64,000 bases of DNA, from assembly GCA_965213645.1 (NCBI GenBank), contig CBDBZX010000002.1:1798001-1862000 (forward strand), in the 5' to 3' direction. Made by a program: the position numbers and the translations under genes. Shown piece by piece: positions 58,256-64,000 of the stretch. This DNA comes from CBDBZX01 sp965213645. GTDB lineage: Bacteria; Deinococcota; Deinococci; Deinococcales; Trueperaceae. Position 1 is the first letter of the stretch. Every line of letters starts with the position of its first letter. The notes under the pieces were generated by a model. It was not told the DNA's origin, searched no databases, and saw only the letters and a list, made by a program, of their open reading frames with translations.

Positions 58256-58359
58256 TGCCTGCTTAAATTTACACCCCTTTCTCAAAGCATCTCTCAGCTA
58301 AACTAGACATTGCAAAACATTGCATCCCGAAAAAGCATGAAGGCTCGTCTAATTGCAAA

Positions 58360-58382
58360 TGGTCTTTAATTGGTATAGGCTA
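58360..58382 (+). promoter_or_regulatory. GntR/NagR-like operator before the peptide importer
   Basis: TGGT at 58360 and TGGTATAGGCTA at 58371-58382 are 11 bp apart, as before nagA. The 12-mer differs from the nagA site only by two C/T transitions. It lies 29-51 bp before the ATG of the binding protein, over a TTGCAA...TATAGG promoter-like stretch. Confidence 0.55.
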
Positions 58383-58410
58383 AGGCATTAAAAACATCAT
58401 AGGAGGCTAT

Positions 58411-60195
58411 ATGAGGACGTTTTATCCACTACTTAACTCGCTCATCGCTTTAGGGTTGGTTCTAGGCTCGAGCAGCGCCTTCGCTCAGCCCAAAACAATC
58501 CCGGACTACAGCGCGTTAGAAATTACCCCCGGCGAAGCGGGCGGCACGCTGACCCTCGCTTTAGACGACGCGCCGCCGCGCTTTTTCTACTACGGCGAGG
58601 TGAGCAGCGTCTCGCAGACCTTGTCGCAGCAGATGTTCGACAGCTTGGTCGAATTTAATTTGGAGACGTACGAGCTAGAGCCCGCTTTAGCCGCCTCCTG
58701 GGACATTTCTGAGGACGGCACGGTCTACACCTTCAACCTGCGCGAAGACGTCACTTGGCATGACGGCGAGCCCCTCAACGCCGACGATGTGATGTTTACC
58801 TACGAGCAAATCATCACCAACCCCGAAGCGAGGGCGGGCGACGCGGCGAACTTCGTCTTTACGGTGGACGGACAAGAGCGGCCCGTCACCTTCGAAAAGG
58901 TTGACGATATGACCGTGCGGATGACCCTTCCCACGGCTTCGGCAGCATTCTTGCTGCAACAGCGCTTCTTCATCATGCCCGAGCACAAGTTGGCGTCTTT
59001 TAGCGTTCAGGGCGGCGCACAGCCCGCTGACATCAACAATGCGTGGCCCACCGACGTGGACCCGAGCGAAGTCGTGGGGACAGGGCCCTACACCTTGCAG
59101 TCGTATACACCTGGTCAACTTGTAACCTTGCAGAAAAACCCGAACTACTGGAAGGTAGATAGCGCAGGTACGCAGCTTCCTTACGTCGAGACCATCGAAT
59201 ACCTCATCACCCCTGGCACGGAGGCGCAAACGGCGCAGTTCTTGGCGGGCAACATCGACCAGCTCAATATTTCGGGGGCGCAGTTTCCTGACTTTAAGTC
59301 CAGAGAGGTAGACGGCGCACCCTTCCGTGTAATTCGCAGCGACGCGCTCTTCGGCTCGCCGCCGCATTTAGCGTTTAACTTCGACGCGGCAAATGGGGCG
59401 TTGGCTGAGGTCTTCTCTTCGGTAGACTTCCGCAAGGCGATGGAGTACGCCGTAGACAGAGAGCGCGTCATCAACGATGTGTACAACAGCCTAGCCGAGA
59501 TTCCCGGTACACCCACAGCGCCCGCCGACAGCACCTTTTATACCGACACGACCGATTTGATGAACATGTTCGACCTGGACGCGGCGGCCTCGGCGTTGGA
59601 TGAACTCGGCTACACCGACTCGGACGGGGACGGAGTGCGCAATCTGCCCGGTGGGGGGCCGCTCGAGTTCACGCTGACCTACGACTCGGACTCCGCCATC
59701 TTCACCGATATCGCTACAATTTTACAAAACGACTTTGGGCAGGCAGGCGTGCGCGTCAACTTGCAAGGGGTTCAGGGTTCGTCCCTGTTCGGCACCGCGC
59801 TCGCGGGTGACTTCGAAGCGATTTTGGTCGCCTTCGGCAACCAGCCCGACCCCGAGTTGCGCAAACCCATCTGGCAGCCGGGCGGCTCGCTCTACTACTG
59901 GCACGGCGACACGCAACCGAGCGAAGAAGGCGGTTCCGCGAACATGGAGGCGATGGCGGAGTGGGAAACGCGCGTGTTCGAGATTTTCAATGAAGCCGCC
60001 ACCTCCACCGACCAAGCTGAGCGCCAAGAACTCTACGCCGAGTGGCAGCGCCTCAACGCGGAGAACGTGCCCGTGATTATGATCGCCAAGGGCGCGAACG
60101 TCGCCGCCGTATACAACCGCGTGCAGAACTTCGTCTACAGCTTAGGGGTCATCCCTGGCTACAATCCGCTGCCGCTCTACTTCATTAGTGAATAG
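58411..60195 (+). CDS. Family-5 ABC transporter substrate-binding protein (peptide/muropeptide)
   Basis: A 594-aa periplasmic binding protein (SBP_bac_5). Signal peptide LNSLIALGLVLGSSSAFA. Typical parts: YELEPALAASWDISEDGTVYTFNLREDVTWHDGEPLNADDV region, VVGTGPYTLQSY, and VDFRKAMEYAVDRERVI. GYTDSDGDGVRNLPGG is a Ca-binding-like loop. AGGAGG SD precedes the ATG. By context it may carry cell-wall peptides or muropeptides; family-5 proteins also bind oligosaccharides and nickel. Confidence 0.92.
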   Translation: MRTFYPLLNSLIALGLVLGSSSAFAQPKTIPDYSALEITPGEAGGTLTLALDDAPPRFFYYGEVSSVSQTLSQQMFDSLVEFNLETYELEPALAASWDISEDGTVYTFNLREDVTWHDGEPLNADDVMFTYEQIITNPEARAGDAANFVFTVDGQERPVTFEKVDDMTVRMTLPTASAAFLLQQRFFIMPEHKLASFSVQGGAQPADINNAWPTDVDPSEVVGTGPYTLQSYTPGQLVTLQKNPNYWKVDSAGTQLPYVETIEYLITPGTEAQTAQFLAGNIDQLNISGAQFPDFKSREVDGAPFRVIRSDALFGSPPHLAFNFDAANGALAEVFSSVDFRKAMEYAVDRERVINDVYNSLAEIPGTPTAPADSTFYTDTTDLMNMFDLDAAASALDELGYTDSDGDGVRNLPGGGPLEFTLTYDSDSAIFTDIATILQNDFGQAGVRVNLQGVQGSSLFGTALAGDFEAILVAFGNQPDPELRKPIWQPGGSLYYWHGDTQPSEEGGSANMEAMAEWETRVFEIFNEAATSTDQAERQELYAEWQRLNAENVPVIMIAKGANVAAVYNRVQNFVYSLGVIPGYNPLPLYFISE

Positions 60196-60249
60196 TGGAG
60201 AGGTTGGGGCGCGGTTCGCTGCGCCCTATTCTAATATCAAATAGGTTTT

Positions 60250-60424
60250 CATTCTGAGCCCTTTACAGGCTTGTCCCTTCGAATACCTCAGGACATGCCT
60301 GAGGTAACGAAGGGATAGACTCCGCGAAGAATCTCAGTACACTGTTAGCCAAAAAACGAAACATGTCATTCTGAACATAGCGAAGCGGCGCCCCCTTCCG
60401 GGGATGAACGATGAAGAATCTCTG
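60250..60424. repeat. CATTCTGAGC-type repeat cluster 3
   Basis: Units: CATTCTGAGCCCTTTACAGG, CTCAGGACATGCCTGAGG (a perfect small palindrome), GGATAGACTCCGCGAAGAAT, GTCATTCTGAACATAGCGAA and CCGGGGATGAACGATGAAG. A last piece (GAGACCC...GTTCAGGGTGACA) lies at 60595-60624. With the next element it fills the 451-bp gap between binding protein and permease. Confidence 0.8.
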
Positions 60425-60445
60425 ACCTTGCCTCCTCCTAACAGA

Positions 60446-60555
60446 TAGCAGGTATCATCTGGTCTGAGACACTCTCACTGTAGAAAACACTGTTCAGCAC
60501 GCACGTTGTGAGGTGATACCTGCGACACTCTGTCTCAGTATGTTTTGGAAGTGCT
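60446..60555 (+). repeat. Dispersed ~110-bp hairpin element, copy A (most complete)
   Basis: Arm 1 GCAGGTATCATCT (60448-60460) pairs with arm 2 AGGTGATACCTGC (60511-60523), one G-T wobble, around a ~50-nt loop. GAGACA in the loop can pair with TGTCTC after arm 2. The 3' end is TATGTTTTGGAAGTGCT. It is the reference copy for the copies at 12933, 19701, 30690 and 33752. Confidence 0.85.
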
Positions 60556-60646
60556 AAGAGAATGAAAGTTGCGAAGTTTTGGCAGTAGCCAAACGAGACC
60601 CTTCACATGCGTTCAGGGTGACAAGACAGTGAGAGAATTTAGACCC

Positions 60647-61618
60647 ATGTTCAACTATCTTTTACGGCGCATCCTCATCTTCATCCCCACCTTGCTCCTC
60701 GTCTCGGTGGTTTGCTTCACCGTGATTCAACTGCAACCGGGCAGCTTCACGGACCGCTACTTGGAAGACCCACGCTTTAGTGCGGCGACGGTGGCGCGTT
60801 TAGAGGCGCAACTCGGTTTGGACCGACCTGCGTATGAACAGTATTTACGGTGGATTTGGGGGATTGTCTCGAGGGGTGACTTCGGCTTTTCGTTCTTTGC
60901 GAATCGTCCGGTCTCGAGCCTCGTCGGTGAGCAGCTCTTCTGGGCGATTGTCGTCGCGGGAATGACGCTCATTTTCTCGTGGCTCGTCGCGATACCTCTT
61001 GGCATTTATACTGCCGTGCGGCGCAACGGCTTCACGGACGCCATAGCAAGTTTCATCGGTTACATCGGCCTAGCGGTGCCTGACTTTTTAGTCGCTCTAC
61101 TCCTCGTCGCGCTGGTGCTAAATTTTGGCGGCTCTCAGGTCGGGGGGCTTTTCAGTCCGCAGTATATCGGCGCACCTTGGAGTTGGGGTAAGGTTTTAGA
61201 TTTTCTCAATCACATGTGGATTCCGATTCTCGCTATCGGCACGGCGGGCATCGCTACGGTCATGCGGCAGATGCGGGCGAACCTCTTGGACGTGCTGAGC
61301 GCCGACTTCGTGCGAACCGCAAGGGCAAAGGGGCTCAAAGAGCGCGTCGTCATCAACCGGCACGCCGTTCGCAACGCGATCAACCCGCTGATTTCACTCG
61401 CCGGGCTGAGTCTGCCCGAACTCATCAACGGAACGATTATCGTCTCAATTGTACTCAATTTGCCCGCTGTGGGGCGGCTTCTTTACGATTCGCTGCTCGC
61501 CAAAGATCAGTACGTCGCGATGACGCTCCTGCTTTTGACGAGTCTTCTTTTGATGATCGGCAATCTGCTCGCTGACCTGGCGCTCGCGTGGGCGGACCCG
61601 AGGATTAGGTATGACTAG
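60647..61618 (+). CDS. Peptide ABC transporter permease (DppB/OppB-like)
   Basis: A 323-aa permease with six predicted helices. It begins MFNYLLRRILIFIPTLLLVSVVCF, typical of DppB. The large periplasmic loop has LEAQLGLDRPAYEQYLRWIWGI. The EAA loop is DFVRTARAKGLKERVVINRHAVRNAINPLI. It ends LALAWADPRIRYD, the family C-terminus. ATG 60647 has GAGAGAA upstream; GTG 60629 is an alternative. It partners the binding protein at 58411. Confidence 0.94.
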   Translation: MFNYLLRRILIFIPTLLLVSVVCFTVIQLQPGSFTDRYLEDPRFSAATVARLEAQLGLDRPAYEQYLRWIWGIVSRGDFGFSFFANRPVSSLVGEQLFWAIVVAGMTLIFSWLVAIPLGIYTAVRRNGFTDAIASFIGYIGLAVPDFLVALLLVALVLNFGGSQVGGLFSPQYIGAPWSWGKVLDFLNHMWIPILAIGTAGIATVMRQMRANLLDVLSADFVRTARAKGLKERVVINRHAVRNAINPLISLAGLSLPELINGTIIVSIVLNLPAVGRLLYDSLLAKDQYVAMTLLLLTSLLLMIGNLLADLALAWADPRIRYD

Positions 61619-61663
61619 CGAGTTATCTTTTGGGTGGATCGGGATTTTGGGCTCGAGGCAATT

Positions 61664-61705
61664 AGCTGTTAGCAAAAGCCTTTAGCTAAAGGCTAACAGC
61701 TTTTT
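61664..61705 (+). terminator. Terminator-like hairpin between the two permease genes
   Basis: AGCTGTTAGC (61664-61673) and GCTAACAGCT (61692-61701) form a perfect 10-bp stem. Between them lies the palindrome CCTTTAGCTAAAGG, and TTTTT follows. It lies 14-55 bp before the next start codon, so it may lower expression of the distal genes. Confidence 0.6.
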
Positions 61706-61718
61706 ACAGGACGTGAAC

Positions 61719-62810
61719 ATGGCAAACACACAAGAGAAAATGCAAGCGGTAAGCCCTTTACGCCTCGGCTGGCGGCGCTTCAAACGCTCTAAAGTCGGTG
61801 TTGCGGGCGGCGTCACGCTCGTCGCAATGTACCTCATGGCGCTCTTCTCGCAGTTTCTCGCGCCCTACAACATCACCACGCAGCACCGCGACTTTCCGCA
61901 TCTGCCGCCGCAGGGGTTGTACCTCTTTCACGAGGGCGAGCTGAGGTGGCCGTTTGTCTATCCCTTGGAGCAAGCCCGCGACCCCGTCACCTTTGAGCGC
62001 ACCTATCAAGAGGACACCACGAATCCGCAAACGCTACGTTTCTTCGTGCGGGGCGAGCCTTACACCTTTTTGGGGCTCTTCCGTACCGAGCGCCACCTCT
62101 TCGGCATCGAAGAAGGGTTTTTCTTCCCCCTGGGTACCGACCGCTTCGGGCGCGACGTGCTGAGTCGTACGCTGGTGGGCTCGCAAGTGTCGCTCACCGT
62201 GGGGCTCGTAGGCATTCTCATCTCATTTTCTATCGGTATTTTGGTGGGCGGTATCAGCGGCTTCTACGGCGGTCTCATCGACACTGCGCTGCAACGCTTT
62301 ATCGAGGTAATGCTCTCCTTTCCGCGTCTCCCGCTCCTCTTGGCGCTCGCCACCATCATCCCGGCGACGTGGCCTTCGACTTGGGTCTACGTAGGCATCG
62401 TGGCGGTGTTGTCGCTCATCGGGTGGGCGGCGTTGGCAAGGGTGGTGCGCGGTCAAGTCTTGTCGGCGAGGGAAGCGGACTATGTGCAGGCGGCGCGGGC
62501 TTTGGGCGTGCGCGATTTGCCCATCATCGTCCGTCACGTGTTGCCGAACTTGACCTCTTACCTCATCGTCGCGGCAACCTTGGCGCTGCCCGCGTACATC
62601 TTGGGCGAGAGTGCACTCTCATTCTTGGGGCTCGGTATCAAGGAGCCGATGACCTCTTGGGGCTTGCTCTTAGCCGACGCGCAGAACTTCGAAACGCTGC
62701 GGCTCTACCCGTGGTTGCTGATTCCTGGATTATTTATCGTCGTGGCGGTCTTAGCCTTTAACTTTCTGGGCGACGCCTTGCGCGACGCGGCGGACGTGCA
62801 GGGGCTCTAA
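61719..62810 (+). CDS. Peptide ABC transporter permease (DppC/OppC-like)
   Basis: A 363-aa permease. The N-terminal LGWRRFKRSKVGVAGGVTLVAMYLMALFSQFLAPY is the DppC start. A long periplasmic insert (about 50-145) precedes FPLGTDRFGRDVLSRTLVGSQVSL. The EAA loop is ADYVQAARALGVRDLPIIVRHVLPNL, and it ends in NFLGDALRDAADVQGL. No ATPase genes occur before the window end. ATG 61719 follows AGGACGTGAAC; nagZ starts 2 nt after its stop. Confidence 0.94.
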   Translation: MANTQEKMQAVSPLRLGWRRFKRSKVGVAGGVTLVAMYLMALFSQFLAPYNITTQHRDFPHLPPQGLYLFHEGELRWPFVYPLEQARDPVTFERTYQEDTTNPQTLRFFVRGEPYTFLGLFRTERHLFGIEEGFFFPLGTDRFGRDVLSRTLVGSQVSLTVGLVGILISFSIGILVGGISGFYGGLIDTALQRFIEVMLSFPRLPLLLALATIIPATWPSTWVYVGIVAVLSLIGWAALARVVRGQVLSAREADYVQAARALGVRDLPIIVRHVLPNLTSYLIVAATLALPAYILGESALSFLGLGIKEPMTSWGLLLADAQNFETLRLYPWLLIPGLFIVVAVLAFNFLGDALRDAADVQGL

Positions 62811-62811
62811 T

Positions 62812-64000
62812 ATGACCGATATGAACCCCCACCGCCTCTTGATGATTGACCTCTCCGGTCCGATTCTCACGCCGGACGAACGCGCCTTTTTTGCAGACTA
62901 TAAAGTAGGCGGGATATGCCTCTTTAGCCGCAACATCAAAGACAGCCTTCAAACAGCAGAATTGACGGCTGAGTTACGTGAGTTGCTTGGGGCCGACCTC
63001 ATCATCGCTACGGATCAAGAGGGCGGCAGCGTGGTGCGGGCGCTGGATGTGCCTTATTCTCCGGGCACGATGCTGTTAGGTTCAGCGGACGACCCCAAGC
63101 TAACGTATGAGGTGGCCGCCGCCACTGCAAGAGGTCTGCGCTCGTTAGGCGTCAACGTCAACTTCGCGCCCGTCGCCGATGTCAACAACAACCCGCGCAA
63201 CCCCGTCATCGGTGAGCGGTCCTTTGGGAGCGAACCCGCTCACGTCGCCCAACACGTCGTCGCCTACGTTCAAGGCTTACAGAGTGAAGGCGTCGCGGCC
63301 ACTGTCAAGCACTTCCCCGGTCACGGCGATACAGATACCGATTCGCATTTGAGCTTGCCTACTTTAGACGTGTCACCGGAGCGATTTGAAGAGGTTGAGC
63401 TTGCACCTTTTAAGGCGGCGTTTGCAGCGGGCGCAGCCTGTGTGATGAGCTATCACGGGCGTATTCTACACCTAGACGCTGAACTGCCCGCGACGCTCTC
63501 ACGCACGGTTATGACGGACCTCTTGCGAGACACACTCGGCTTCGACGGGGTGAGTTTTACGGACGCGCTCGAGATGCACGCCATTCATTTCAGCCCAACC
63601 GAAGCCGTCATACGCTCGCTGATTGCGGGCGCGGACATGCCCCTCTTCGACGTTCATACTGGCCCTGTCAAAACGCATGAGGACATTTTGAAAGGGATTG
63701 ACGTGGCACTAAAGGAGGGGCGTTTGGGGGCTCGAGAGGTAGCGGGGAAACTCGAGAGATTACAAAAACTCGCCCGCCATTTTCCGGCTCAACCTGACCC
63801 TAAAACGGCTTGGCAAGCGGGTGATACAGCGCTTCTTGCAGAAGCGGCGCAGCGCGGCGTGGCCCTGCTCGGTGACTTGCCACATTTAACGAAAGAGCTA
63901 AGTATTGCGCTCGTCGTAGCCAAAGATGAGATAGGCGGCGCGGCGAGTGACGTGATGACGCCGCCGTCGCAGAGGCTCGCTGAGTTATTGGCGTCAAAAG
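62812..64000 (+). CDS. nagZ: Beta-N-acetylglucosaminidase NagZ (GH3), cut by window end
   Basis: 396 codons are visible from ATG 62812 and the frame is open at 64000. It is a GH3 enzyme: LIIATDQEGGSVVR, VNVNFAPVADVNNNPRNPVIGERSFG, KHFPGHGDTDTDSH (166-179, with the Asp177-x-His179 acid/base dyad) and nucleophile Asp251 in SFTDALEMHAI. After ~residue 320 a C-terminal domain begins, as in two-domain NagZ proteins. No signal peptide, so it works in the cytosol, taking GlcNAc off GlcNAc-anhMurNAc-peptides. It overlaps functionally with anmK and murQ upstream and follows the peptide importer. Confidence 0.93.
   Translation, partial: MTDMNPHRLLMIDLSGPILTPDERAFFADYKVGGICLFSRNIKDSLQTAELTAELRELLGADLIIATDQEGGSVVRALDVPYSPGTMLLGSADDPKLTYEVAAATARGLRSLGVNVNFAPVADVNNNPRNPVIGERSFGSEPAHVAQHVVAYVQGLQSEGVAATVKHFPGHGDTDTDSHLSLPTLDVSPERFEEVELAPFKAAFAAGAACVMSYHGRILHLDAELPATLSRTVMTDLLRDTLGFDGVSFTDALEMHAIHFSPTEAVIRSLIAGADMPLFDVHTGPVKTHEDILKGIDVALKEGRLGAREVAGKLERLQKLARHFPAQPDPKTAWQAGDTALLAEAAQRGVALLGDLPHLTKELSIALVVAKDEIGGAASDVMTPPSQRLAELLASK

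Overview
The window is a GC-rich bacterial chromosome segment of about 64 kb. It most resembles the Deinococcus-Thermus lineage, probably a Truepera-like member. The reasons are the Thermus-type ornithine carbamoyltransferase and HerA/NurA proteins, the many promoters whose -10 hexamer sits 6-7 nt before the start codon (leaderless mRNAs, as known from Deinococcus), and an envelope gene set with OmpH/Skp and a SurA/PpiD-like foldase. The assignment is inference; no 16S gene is present.

Layout. 1-5.6 kb (minus strand): the start of an OLD/AAA-type ATPase, then a NurA nuclease - unknown protein - HerA ATPase operon downstream of purN-purD. 5.7-6.1 kb: tmRNA with its terminator. 6.3-15 kb: a PfkB sugar kinase, a lipid-linked sugar-phosphate transferase, two GT4 glycosyltransferases, a class A beta-lactamase-like hydrolase with an ArsR-like regulator, and an Eis-type acetyltransferase coupled to an Lrp regulator. 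15-25 kb: a large FAS1/P-domain/LVIVD lipoprotein, purH, a PPIase, tRNA-Arg(CCG), a GerMN protein, a frameshifted TPR protein and gluconokinase. 25.8-31 kb: a ZIP metal transporter, a PsiE-like protein, the ffh-rpsP-khpA-rimM-trmD translation cluster, and Skp. 31.5-39 kb: prepilin peptidase, a kinase-fold protein, argF-argC-argJ, an ABC-F protein, and an orphan RHH antitoxin-like protein. 39-40.4 kb: a cupin and a formylglycine-generating enzyme.

40.4-64 kb is a coherent amino-sugar/peptidoglycan salvage island. On the minus strand are a sugar ABC importer (binding protein and two permeases), a DUF4127 protein, a GH38 alpha-mannosidase and an FAD-dependent oxidoreductase. Divergently on the plus strand are nagA, nanE, a GlcNAc/MurNAc-type kinase, a GntR/HutC regulator, murQ, nagB, anmK, a beta-lactamase-fold hydrolase, a family-5 peptide/muropeptide ABC importer and nagZ (cut by the window end). 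The expected flow is: import of wall fragments; NagZ release of GlcNAc and anhydroMurNAc; AnmK/kinase to the 6-phosphates; MurQ to GlcNAc-6-P; NagA and NagB to fructose-6-P. NanE feeds in ManNAc-6-P. A shared operator-like motif lies before nagA (and before the divergent importer) and before the peptide importer, so one GntR regulator may control all three units.

Intergenic DNA is unusually structured. There is a ~110-bp hairpin element in at least five copies, and a second family of short palindromic units (CATTCTGAGC type). Two words are heavily over-represented: AAGAGGT on both strands and the palindrome CTCGAG. No CRISPR array, IS element, rRNA or prophage was seen.
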